Source of the DNA: Hyphococcus sp.
Lineage (GTDB): Bacteria > Pseudomonadota > Alphaproteobacteria > Caulobacterales > Parvularculaceae
Length of the DNA stretch: 5,710 nucleotides
Reading direction: 5' to 3'
Assembly (NCBI GenBank): GCA_021604605.1
Contig: BQJH01000186.1
Location: forward strand, 1 to 5,710
Shown: piece by piece, positions 1 through 5,072 of the stretch
How the letters are laid out: each line of letters opens with the position of its first letter
Position numbering within the stretch: the first letter of the stretch is position 1
Program-made: the position numbers and the translations under genes
Notes under the pieces: model-generated
Databases searched by the model: none
Seen by the model: the letters and a program-made list of their open reading frames with translations, nothing else
Told to the model about the DNA's origin: nothing

Positions 1-1
1 T

Positions 2-994
2 GGCACGCTGCTTGGTCTTGATACGGAAGTTATCTATCAGGCGGTGCAACAAGGTCTGCACACAACGGTAACAACACGCCAGTCGCGCAAGGGAGAAATC
101 TCATCATGGAAAGCTTTTGCTCCAGCCTATGCAGGTAAGCTCGCCATTGAAGCGGTTGACCGTTGCATGCGTGGTGAGGGCGCGCCATCACCGATTTATG
201 AAGGCGAAGATTCTGTGATCTCGTTTATTCTGAATGGCCGCACGGCGCGGGACAAAGGCGAGAGCCCGTATGGCCCGACTTATCATGTGCCACTGCCGGG
301 CAAGGGCGAGGCGAAACGCGCGATCTTGGAGACGTACACAAAAGAGCATTCCGCTGAATATCAATCACAAGCCTTGATCGACCTGGCCTTCCGTATGGGG
401 AAAGAAATCGATGATTTCGATAAGGTGAAGTCAATCGTTCTGCACACGTCACACCATACGCATTATGTGATCGGCACAGGCGCGGGCGATCCACAGAAGA
501 TGGACCCGAATTCAAGCCGTGAAACCCTTGACCATTCGATTATGTATATCTTCGCGGTGGCGCTGCAGGATGGTGAATGGCACCACGTAAAATCTTATGC
601 GCCGGAGCGGGCCAAGCGCGAAGACACCGTGCGTCTGTGGCACAAGATTTCAACTACAGAAGACCCGGAATGGACGCGGCGGTATCACTCCCAAGATCCG
701 AATGAAAAAGCCTTCGGCGCCAAAGTGGTTATCACCATGGAAGATGGGTCTGTCATTGAAGATGAGCTTGGCATCGCCAATGCGCACCCGTTTGGCGCGC
801 GTCCGTTCACCCGGCCTGAATATATCAAGAAGTTTAAAACGCTGACTGACGATATTCTCGATGCGTCAGAGAGCGAACGCTTCCTAGATCTGGTGCAGCA
901 ATTGCCGAACCTGTCGGCAGAACAGGTCCTGTCGCTGAACCCGGTCGCGCCAGCAGGATATCTGGTTGAGAATTCAGCAAAGGGGATTTTTTAG
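2..994 (+). CDS. prpD: 2-methylcitrate dehydratase PrpD, C-terminal part (5' end outside window)
   Basis: This is a MmgE/PrpD-family enzyme that dehydrates 2-methylcitrate to 2-methyl-cis-aconitate in the cytoplasmic methylcitrate cycle. The frame is open from base 2, so the gene starts upstream; the first ATG or GTG inside the window is not its start. About 330 residues are visible, roughly the C-terminal two thirds of a family whose E. coli member is about 480 residues. The family hallmark is the stretch around bases 503-575, reading DPNSSRETLDHS followed by a hydrophobic segment and AVALQDGEWHH. An upstream HTSHHTHYVIGTGAGDP segment and the C-terminal KGIF ending also fit PrpD. The product needs an aconitase to be rehydrated to 2-methylisocitrate, which PrpB (gene at 3207) then cleaves. 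The last 18 codons are duplicated at 1443-1496. Identification is firm; only the missing N-terminus is unknown. Confidence 0.93.
   Translation, partial: GTLLGLDTEVIYQAVQQGLHTTVTTRQSRKGEISSWKAFAPAYAGKLAIEAVDRCMRGEGAPSPIYEGEDSVISFILNGRTARDKGESPYGPTYHVPLPGKGEAKRAILETYTKEHSAEYQSQALIDLAFRMGKEIDDFDKVKSIVLHTSHHTHYVIGTGAGDPQKMDPNSSRETLDHSIMYIFAVALQDGEWHHVKSYAPERAKREDTVRLWHKISTTEDPEWTRRYHSQDPNEKAFGAKVVITMEDGSVIEDELGIANAHPFGARPFTRPEYIKKFKTLTDDILDASESERFLDLVQQLPNLSAEQVLSLNPVAPAGYLVENSAKGIF
941..994 (+). repeat. prpD 3'-end direct repeat, copy 1 (in frame, in use)
   Basis: These 54 bases are the last 17 sense codons and the TAG stop of prpD. They match 1443-1496 at 51 of 54 positions, with the first 35 bases (941-975) identical. 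The three differences, at 976, 985 and 994, are all silent: TCA/TCC for Ser, GGG/GGA for Gly, and TAG/TAA for stop. This copy is continuous with the prpD reading frame and so supplies the working C-terminus PVAPAGYLVENSAKGIF. Confidence 0.95.
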
Positions 995-1006
995 GAACAG
1001 GTCGAA

Positions 1007-1369
1007 TTGGAAACTTCCTATCCATGGTTGGTAAGCTGGTTGTTACAGGTATCGGATACCTGGGCATACACTGCATTCCGGATAACGGCTATCGTCGTGA
1101 CCGTTCCATTGTTTTTGTTTTTCTGGTTTAGAGCAGCGTGGGCCGGGTTAAGGTTTTTCGTTAATTTAAGGAACCCCTCTAGATTGTGGCAACTGACGTT
1201 GTCATTTTTGGCCGCGTGGACCGGAGGCTTTCTCGCAGGCATGTTTGGTTGGGGGCTGCCTATGTTGGTAGGAATGCATTACAACATGCCTCAATGTGAC
1301 ATGGATAAGATTGTCATCGGAAAAATCGCGACCGTTTCATGCTTGGAGGAAACTGCGGACGATGAATGA
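1007..1369 (+). CDS. small two-helix inner-membrane protein, unknown function
   Basis: I do not recognise this 120-residue protein. The chosen start is TTG at 1007, preceded by AGGA at 993-996, which overlaps the prpD stop. Later in-frame ATGs would remove both membrane segments, so the TTG is preferred although weak. Two hydrophobic segments are visible, about residues 22-42 and 63-88, the second rich in Gly, Trp and Phe (GGFLAGMFGWGLP). The intervening loop carries Arg42, Arg49, Arg55 and Arg59, so the positive-inside rule puts that loop in the cytoplasm and both ends in the periplasm. The C-terminal tail has Cys97 and Cys112, which could form a disulfide there. The gene is AT-richer than prpD and lies in the 502-base unit bounded by the duplicated prpD tail, so it was probably acquired after the operon formed. 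Confidence 0.7.
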   Translation: METSYPWLVSWLLQVSDTWAYTAFRITAIVVTVPLFLFFWFRAAWAGLRFFVNLRNPSRLWQLTLSFLAAWTGGFLAGMFGWGLPMLVGMHYNMPQCDMDKIVIGKIATVSCLEETADDE

Positions 1370-1442
1370 AATTGTGTTGTCTACTAAAGAATCTCTAAAA
1401 CGCTGGCGCACTATGATCTCTACGTGAGTTTTTTCACTGAGT

Positions 1443-1496
1443 CCGGTCGCGCCAGCAGGATATCTGGTTGAGAATTCCGCAAAGGGAATTTTTTAA
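1443..1496 (+). pseudogene. orphan second copy of the prpD 3' end
   Basis: This copy encodes the same 17 C-terminal residues plus stop (TAA) as the end of prpD, 502 bases downstream, with only three silent differences. It has no start codon of its own in frame, and an in-frame TGA at 1425-1427 closes the frame above it, so it is probably not translated. Weaker resemblance extends five codons upstream to 1428 (V-F-S-L-S against V-L-S-L-N in prpD), but 6 of those 15 bases differ. Its position 34 bases before the VOC gene suggests that it is the original end of prpD and that the membrane-protein gene was inserted ahead of it. The reverse history cannot be excluded from one sequence. Confidence 0.9.
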
Positions 1497-1516
1497 TTCA
1501 CTCGGTATTAGCCGAT

Positions 1517-1523
1517 AAAGGAG
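1517..1523 (+). promoter_or_regulatory. strong ribosome binding site of the VOC gene
   Basis: AAAGGAG lies 7 bases before the ATG at 1531 and fixes that start. It is one of the best Shine-Dalgarno matches in the window, consistent with efficient translation of this gene without coupling to the one upstream. Confidence 0.8.
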
Positions 1524-1530
1524 AACGAAC

Positions 1531-1911
1531 ATGCTAGCCTATTCAACAATTGGCACCAACGATATGGCGCGCGCGCGTAAGTTTTACGATGCACTGTTTG
1601 CCGAATTAGGCGCTACGCCCATGTTCGAAATGCCAACCGGCTCTTTTGTCAGTTACGGCGTGGACCCGCAAAAGCCGATGTTCGCTATTGCCAAACCTTA
1701 TGATGGCAACGAGGCGTCGCCCGGCAATGGCGCTATGGTGGCGATTGCGGCGAAAGACCCGGCGCAGGTGAAATCCCTTTATGACAAGGCGATCTCCCTT
1801 GGCGCCACTTGTGAAGGTGAGGCGGGACCGCGCATGGATGGCGCTATGAGTTGCGGTTATGTTCGAGATCTGGATGGGAACAAGCTGAACTTCTTTTGCA
1901 TGGGAAGCTAA
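1531..1911 (+). CDS. VOC (glyoxalase/bleomycin-resistance fold) family protein
   Basis: This 126-residue protein has the layout of a single-chain vicinal oxygen chelate protein with two beta-alpha-beta-beta-beta modules. The first opens with YSTIGTNDMARARKFYDALF (residues 4-23). The second starts near residue 68 (GAMVAIAAKD) and ends with RDLDGNKLNFFC (112-123), equivalent to the common DPDGN-x-hydrophobic ending. Classical VOC metal ligands seem absent: no His in the first strand, and Asn120 where Glu is usual. Metal-dependent glyoxalase or epimerase activity is therefore doubtful. The superfamily includes methylmalonyl-CoA epimerase, but nothing here supports that assignment. Its stop is 9 bases before the thioesterase ATG, and codon style matches the prp genes, so it looks like an original operon member. 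The fold is confident; the substrate is unknown. Confidence 0.85.
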   Translation: MLAYSTIGTNDMARARKFYDALFAELGATPMFEMPTGSFVSYGVDPQKPMFAIAKPYDGNEASPGNGAMVAIAAKDPAQVKSLYDKAISLGATCEGEAGPRMDGAMSCGYVRDLDGNKLNFFCMGS

Positions 1912-1920
1912 GTAGACGTG

Positions 1921-2367
1921 ATGCCAACCCTTTCGCCAGAAGCAGAGCAACGCGTGCGCGATAGTTTTGCGCGGCAAGGGTTCATGAAGAAGCTCTGCGT
2001 TGAGTTTCGTTCTATCGGCGCCGGGACCTGTGAGTTGGCCGTCGCATTCGATGAAACAATGACGCAGCAGCATGGGTTTTTTCATGCAGGCGTGACGGCG
2101 ACATTGGCGGACAATGCGGCGGGCTATGCCGCTTACACGGTGATGCCGGAAAATTCGACCGTGCTGACAACCGAGTTTAAGGTCAATTTACTGGCGCCAG
2201 CGCGCGGGGACGAACTTGTCGCGCGCGCAGAAGTGATAAAGCCGGGGCGCACGCTGGTTGTCGTCAAGGTTGATGTCTATGGTTGTGCTGACGGCAAAGA
2301 GACCCATGTAGCAACCATGCTCGCCACTGAAATGTGTTTGATGGATAAGGACGATGCGCCTGAATGA
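1921..2367 (+). CDS. PaaI-family hotdog-fold acyl-CoA thioesterase
   Basis: This 148-residue cytoplasmic protein belongs to the PaaI/YdiI-like hotdog thioesterases, which hydrolyse acyl-CoA thioesters. The active-site region is clear: QQHGFFHAGVTATLADNAAG at residues 49-68, where the HG-x-x-H-x-G element caps the central helix and Asp64 is the likely catalytic acid. A strand with TTEFKVNLLAPARGDEL follows, also typical. The start could be the adjacent GTG at 1918 in the same frame; ATG at 1921 is preferred by codon type, and neither has a strong Shine-Dalgarno (a GGAAG at 1903-1907 is distant). In a propionate operon, a plausible but unproven role is recycling CoA from propionyl-CoA or other excess acyl-CoA. 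Its 3' end overlaps the next gene by 14 bases. Confidence 0.88.
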   Translation: MPTLSPEAEQRVRDSFARQGFMKKLCVEFRSIGAGTCELAVAFDETMTQQHGFFHAGVTATLADNAAGYAAYTVMPENSTVLTTEFKVNLLAPARGDELVARAEVIKPGRTLVVVKVDVYGCADGKETHVATMLATEMCLMDKDDAPE

Positions 2368-2704
2368 GTGGCATAAGAATAAGAAAATCGTTTGGGCCGC
2401 CGGTGGCTTTTGCATGTGCGCAATCCAAGCATGTACGTCTTATCATCCTGTAGTGAATGCGAAGGATGCCATCACCATTGCCCAAGAAGTGTGCGAGGGT
2501 AAAGCAGATAGAGATGCTAATTGGTACGCTGAACTAGACCAAACAAAAACCGTATGGCTTACAGATACAGGTAGAGATATTTGCGCAAAGAGAAGCAATA
2601 GGATGTGGGGAGTAGAAATTCCAGTCAACGGGCCACGTCCAACGGAATGCAGGCCGGTTCTTCATAGTCTGATGATTTGCGAATTAGAAATAAATGACGA
2701 ATGA
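2354..2704 (+). CDS. lipoprotein A, unknown function
   Basis: This 116-residue protein has a lipoprotein signal: basic KNKK at residues 8-11, a short hydrophobic stretch, and lipobox AIQAC with the acylated cysteine at residue 27. The mature part has a helical AITIAQEVC segment, NWYAELDQTKTVWL (56-69) and WGVEIPVNGPRP (85-96), and ends in acidic CELEINDE. Exactly four cysteines follow the anchor: 47, 77, 99 and 109. I do not recognise the family. The start is ATG at 2354, inside the thioesterase gene with a 14-base overlap, so translation is probably coupled. The ATGA at 2364 that would look like a classic coupled start opens a frame of only about 29 codons. The gene uses AGA and ATA codons and is AT-richer than the enzymes, which suggests later acquisition. 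Confidence 0.72.
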   Translation: MRLNEWHKNKKIVWAAGGFCMCAIQACTSYHPVVNAKDAITIAQEVCEGKADRDANWYAELDQTKTVWLTDTGRDICAKRSNRMWGVEIPVNGPRPTECRPVLHSLMICELEINDE

Positions 2705-2706
2705 TT

Positions 2707-2711
2707 GGAAG
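2707..2711 (+). promoter_or_regulatory. ribosome binding site of lipoprotein B
   Basis: GGAAG lies 7 bases before the ATG at 2719, just behind the stop of lipoprotein A. A GAGGA at 2714-2718 directly abuts the ATG and is too close to be the main site. Confidence 0.55.
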
Positions 2712-2718
2712 TTGAGGA

Positions 2719-3183
2719 ATGTCTTTACTAGATAAATTGGCCTTTAATAAGTTATGGCAAAGTTCAGCCTTATTTCTTCTTGTAGTAATAATTGGATGCA
2801 CGACTGAGAGTCGTCCGGTCGAACCGGTAGAAGGTATTGATTATGCTTTTTCTGCTATTGCAAATGAACAGCTAGAACGCTTTGAGTTAACAATTAACTC
2901 CAAGAGTCATAAATTAATGTGTGTTCCATTCGAGAATTGGCCTGTGAATACAGGCGACCTCCATTATGCGGCGGAGGTTGTGTTCATGAATGTTCAAGAT
3001 TCTCGCTACCCAATTCGTGATCGGAACCTTGGATATTGTCCAAGTGGATGCGGATCCAATGAAATCCCGCCAGGTGGAACGCTGCGCAGTGTAATTCCAT
3101 ATTCAAACTTTGTGGGGTACGAGAAAGTATCTAATGCAAAGAGCCGGACTTTAACTTTTCCGGTCCGAATCAGCTTTTGCTGA
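2719..3183 (+). CDS. lipoprotein B, unknown beta-rich periplasmic domain
   Basis: This is a 154-residue predicted lipoprotein. The hydrophobic core SSALFLLVVIIGC (residues 15-27) ends in a lipobox with the acylated cysteine at 27. The mature part looks beta-rich: FELTINSKSHKLMCVPFENW (55-74), AAEVVFMNV (84-92), GYCPSGC (105-111), IPPGGTL (116-122) and a closing TLTFPVRISFC (144-154). Four cysteines follow the anchor (68, 107, 111 and the C-terminal residue 154), enough for two disulfides. The PPGG element before a strand is seen in several beta-sandwich domains, but I cannot name the family. It starts 14 bases after lipoprotein A and ends 23 bases before prpB. Composition is clearly AT-rich, with many TTA and ATA codons, unlike prpB just after it. 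The two lipoproteins were perhaps acquired as a pair. Confidence 0.75.
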   Translation: MSLLDKLAFNKLWQSSALFLLVVIIGCTTESRPVEPVEGIDYAFSAIANEQLERFELTINSKSHKLMCVPFENWPVNTGDLHYAAEVVFMNVQDSRYPIRDRNLGYCPSGCGSNEIPPGGTLRSVIPYSNFVGYEKVSNAKSRTLTFPVRISFC

Positions 3184-3206
3184 ACTAACAAAAATCGAGG
3201 AAACTA

Positions 3207-4121
3207 ATGCTGTTCACCCAAAAATCTGCTGCCGAAAAACGCGCCGACTTTCGCAAAGGGTTGGCTTCGGGCAAGCTGTTACGCTTCCCCGGCGCCTTTA
3301 ACCCGCTCTGTGCTCAGATGATTGAGCAAAAGGACGGCTTTGACGGGGTTTATATTTCCGGCGCGGTGATGGCCGCTGATTTGTGTCTGCCTGATATTGG
3401 TTTGGCGACGATGACGGAGTTTGTTGATCGCGGCCAACAGATCGCGCGCGTGACAGACCTGCCAGCGTTCATCGATATTGATACAGGCTTTGGCGAACCC
3501 ATGGCGGCGGCGCGCACAGTCCGGTCGATGGAAGAGGCGGGACTTTCCGGTTGTCATATTGAAGATCAGGTGATGCCGAAACGCTGCGGCCATCTCGACG
3601 GCAAAGAAATTGTACCCACCGACATCATGGTCCAACGGGTGAAAGCAGCAGCGGAGGCAAAACGCGATCCAAACTTCGTTTTGATTGCCCGGTCTGATGC
3701 GCGTGCGATTGAAGGGCTCGACGCGTCGATTGACCGGATGAAAGCCTATGTTGATGCAGGCGCCGACATGATCTTCCCGGAAGCGATGAAGTCAGAAAAA
3801 GAATTTGAAGCGGTCAGGAAAGCGCTTGATGTGCCGATCCTCGCGAACATGACGGAATTCGGCAAATCGCGGCTGCTCAATTACAAAGAGCTGGAAGCGC
3901 TCGGTTTCAACGTGGTGATTTATCCGGTGACGACACTGCGCCTCGCTATGGGCGCCTGTGATGTTGGGCTTGATCGTATTTTAAAAGATGGCGACCAGAA
4001 CGGCATCCTCGACATGATGCAGCACCGCCGCGATCTCTATCAGAACCTGCGCTATCACGACTACAACAAGTTCGATGAGTCGATCTACAATTTCCAGGTG
4101 AGCGACACGCCGCAGGAGTAG
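3207..4121 (+). CDS. prpB: 2-methylisocitrate lyase PrpB
   Basis: PrpB cleaves 2-methylisocitrate to pyruvate and succinate, the last step of the methylcitrate cycle, in the cytoplasm. At 304 residues it matches the family (about 296 in E. coli) of the isocitrate lyase/PEP mutase superfamily, an alpha/beta barrel. Visible elements are SGAVMAADLCLPD (51-63), FIDIDTGFGEP (88-98), whose Asp90 and Asp92 with Asp58 are the expected Mg2+ ligands, and the active-site signature KRCGH at 125-129 with catalytic Cys127. ARSDARA and ANMTEFGKS follow as further substrate-pocket strands. The ATG at 3207 has GAGGA (3197-3201) 5 bases upstream. The gene is GC-rich, in contrast to the lipoprotein genes on both sides. 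It completes the pathway with PrpD upstream and PrpC downstream. All catalytic residues seen are intact. Confidence 0.96.
   Translation: MLFTQKSAAEKRADFRKGLASGKLLRFPGAFNPLCAQMIEQKDGFDGVYISGAVMAADLCLPDIGLATMTEFVDRGQQIARVTDLPAFIDIDTGFGEPMAAARTVRSMEEAGLSGCHIEDQVMPKRCGHLDGKEIVPTDIMVQRVKAAAEAKRDPNFVLIARSDARAIEGLDASIDRMKAYVDAGADMIFPEAMKSEKEFEAVRKALDVPILANMTEFGKSRLLNYKELEALGFNVVIYPVTTLRLAMGACDVGLDRILKDGDQNGILDMMQHRRDLYQNLRYHDYNKFDESIYNFQVSDTPQE
4114..4118 (+). promoter_or_regulatory. ribosome binding site of lipoprotein C inside prpB
   Basis: AGGAG forms part of the last sense codons of prpB and lies 8 bases before the ATG at 4127. The signal is therefore part of the prpB coding end, and lipoprotein C may be translated by ribosomes finishing prpB. 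Confidence 0.65.
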
Positions 4122-4126
4122 GGTCT

Positions 4127-4612
4127 ATGGTAACGCGTTTCGTTGCAGCTGTGCTTATGACTGTTGGGTTGCTTGGCTGCGCTTCAGAAAGTTTATCCGC
4201 GCGCGAAATTTCAGGCGTGGATATTGATGTTGATAGCTTGATCTCTGAGGAAACACGCGCCGAGTGGCGTGCGCTGAGGGAGACTGAAGAATATAAGCGC
4301 TATGAAGCCTTCAAAATTCCTTCAAAGAAATACACGAGTGAAGAATCTCGTATGATCCATAATGCTGATGAGAGGGTTAGCAAAAGCGAACAACAATGCA
4401 TTTATGATTATTATGATGAGTACACAGATAAACTTTATGATTTGTGCGTAGCGGCAGATGCGGGCCGCAATATCGGTGGTGGATGTGCGCATATAGTGGG
4501 ATATAGTATTGATACATCTGTAGTGGAAACTGCACTAGCGGCTTGCGGCATCGATTGGAGATCAGGCGAATACGCGAAAGACGATTCCCTAGGCAGCAAC
4601 ACTGGGCAATAA
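4127..4612 (+). CDS. lipoprotein C, unknown function
   Basis: This 161-residue predicted lipoprotein has an N-terminal MVTRFVAAVLMTVGLLGC with the lipobox LLGC and acylated cysteine at 18. Next comes a charged, probably helical stretch (residues 40-62, rich in Glu, Arg and Lys). The C-terminal half carries four cysteines (91, 107, 120 and 140) spaced like a small disulfide-bonded helical domain, including a tyrosine-rich segment (CIYDYYDEYTDKLYDLC) and GGGC. I do not recognise the family. The start is 5 bases after the prpB stop. Composition is intermediate, AT-richer than prpB in its second half. Between it and the ABM gene is a 129-base gap, so it separates prpB from a gene that probably once followed more closely. 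Confidence 0.75.
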   Translation: MVTRFVAAVLMTVGLLGCASESLSAREISGVDIDVDSLISEETRAEWRALRETEEYKRYEAFKIPSKKYTSEESRMIHNADERVSKSEQQCIYDYYDEYTDKLYDLCVAADAGRNIGGGCAHIVGYSIDTSVVETALAACGIDWRSGEYAKDDSLGSNTGQ

Positions 4613-4741
4613 TGTGCGTTTGCGAGAGCGCAGTATTAGAGTTGATCGTATTCGATCGTAATGCGCTGAAAATAAAAGATAATTTGTCATGTGCGGGGGC
4701 CTTCCTTTCCGGCCTGTAATGCGGCATAAACCGGCGCAACG
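4613..4741. other. gap between lipoprotein C and ABM gene
   Basis: These 129 bases contain no gene I can support on either strand. They hold the imperfect hairpin at 4627-4667, an A-rich run after it, and a GC-rich stretch leading to the ABM start. No good Shine-Dalgarno stands before the ATG at 4742, and an in-frame TAA at 4727-4729 rules out a longer N-terminus. There is no U-tract after the hairpin, so it is not a standard terminator. Confidence 0.6.
4627..4667. other. imperfect inverted repeat / nested hairpin
   Basis: The outer arms AGCGCA (4627-4632) and TGCGCT (4662-4667) are perfectly complementary. Inside them is a second perfect 5-bp stem, GATCG (4644-4648) and CGATC (4653-4657), with a 4-base TATT loop. 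TTA (4636-4638) and TAA (4659-4661) can also pair. The 41-base structure sits in the only gene-free gap downstream of prpB. It could be an mRNA processing or stability element, a protein-binding site, or chance; no U-run follows. Confidence 0.4.
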
Positions 4742-5071
4742 ATGGCTGATCAATCCTACCCTGCGCCGCCTTATTATGCGGTGATTTTTACCAACCAGCG
4801 GGCTGATGGCGACCATGGCTATGGCGCGATGGCGGAGCGGATGGAAGCGTTGGCGAAAACAATGCCGGGTTATCTCGGATTTGAATCAGCGCGGAATGCT
4901 GACGGGTTCGGGATTGCGGTTTCCTATTGGGAAAGCGAAGCGGCGATCAAAAATTGGAAGGCGAAAGCCGAACACCTTGAAGCGCAGCAAAAAGGCCGTG
5001 CTGAATGGTACAAGGATTACACGGTGCGCGTCGCGAAAGTTGAGCGCGCCTACACGATGGGAGGTCGATGA
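4742..5071 (+). CDS. antibiotic biosynthesis monooxygenase (ABM) domain protein
   Basis: This 109-residue cytoplasmic protein has the dimeric alpha/beta-barrel ABM fold. The pattern is typical: strand YYAVIFTNQRA (11-21), helix GYGAMAERMEALAKTMPGYL (27-45 region) with the MPGYLGFES motif at 41-49, strand GFGIAVSYWES (55-65), helix AAIKNWKAKAEHLEAQQKG (67-85) and a WYKDYTVRVAKVERAY ending. The family contains quinol monooxygenases, haem-degrading enzymes and many uncharacterised proteins, so substrate and reaction cannot be assigned. The start is fixed at ATG 4742 by an in-frame TAA at 4727, although the Shine-Dalgarno is poor. The next gene's ribosome binding site lies inside its last codons. 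Composition matches the prp genes, suggesting an original operon member with an accessory, perhaps detoxifying, role. Confidence 0.86.
   Translation: MADQSYPAPPYYAVIFTNQRADGDHGYGAMAERMEALAKTMPGYLGFESARNADGFGIAVSYWESEAAIKNWKAKAEHLEAQQKGRAEWYKDYTVRVAKVERAYTMGGR
5059..5065 (+). promoter_or_regulatory. ribosome binding site inside the ABM 3' end
   Basis: GGGAGGT lies within the last codons of the ABM gene, 7-8 bases before the ATG at 5073. It selects that ATG as the start of the next small gene rather than the out-of-frame ATG at 5068. Confidence 0.75.
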
Positions 5072-5072
5072 T

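Larger units (their letters stand above)
1370..1530. other. gap between membrane protein and VOC gene: insertion scar
   Basis: These 161 bases hold no convincing full gene. The first part contains a 21-codon reading frame (ATG at 1362, TGA at 1425-1427) with a GGAGG at 1345-1349. It could be a very small peptide or the truncated start of a lost gene. The second part, from about 1428 or 1443 to 1496, is the orphan prpD tail. The remaining 34 bases contain the ribosome binding site of the VOC gene. A small 4-bp hairpin with a T-rich loop (1424-1437) is too weak to call a terminator. Confidence 0.6.

Noticed and set aside
597..845. 82-residue + strand frame inside prpD
   Set aside because: It is an alternative frame entirely within the conserved part of prpD with a basic, unstructured product.
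1606..2085. 159-residue open frame on the - strand across the VOC and thioesterase genes
   Set aside because: It lies antisense to two well-recognised genes with clear family motifs, has no recognisable domain, and reads as a complement shadow of GC-rich codons.
1357..2356. GGACGATG occurring near the ends of both the first membrane gene and the thioesterase gene
   Set aside because: An 8-base match at two sites is expected by chance in a window of this size and is not present at the other insertion points.
2364..2453. ATGA-type coupled start at 2364 as the beginning of the gene after the thioesterase
   Set aside because: That frame stops after about 29 codons, while ATG 2354 gives a full lipoprotein with signal sequence and lipobox.
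3144..3163. CCGGA/TCCGG inverted repeat near the end of lipoprotein B as a terminator
   Set aside because: The stem is only 5 bp with a 10-base loop, lies within coding sequence, and has no following U-tract.
4678..4683. GATAAT as a possible -10 box upstream of the ABM gene
   Set aside because: No TTGACA-like hexamer lies at 16-18 bases upstream; the nearest TTG-containing hexamers are too far away or have poor matches.
4079..4700. Possible second tail duplication: end of prpB (AATTTCCAGGTG) against AATTTGTCATGTG in the gap before the ABM gene
   Set aside because: The match is short, needs a gap, and does not continue through the prpB stop, so it is not comparable with the prpD tail repeat.
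4377..4739. 120-residue - strand open frame over the end of lipoprotein C and the following gap
   Set aside because: The product is low-complexity, rich in His, Arg and Cys, without motif or ribosome site; it is best explained as the complement of lipoprotein C.
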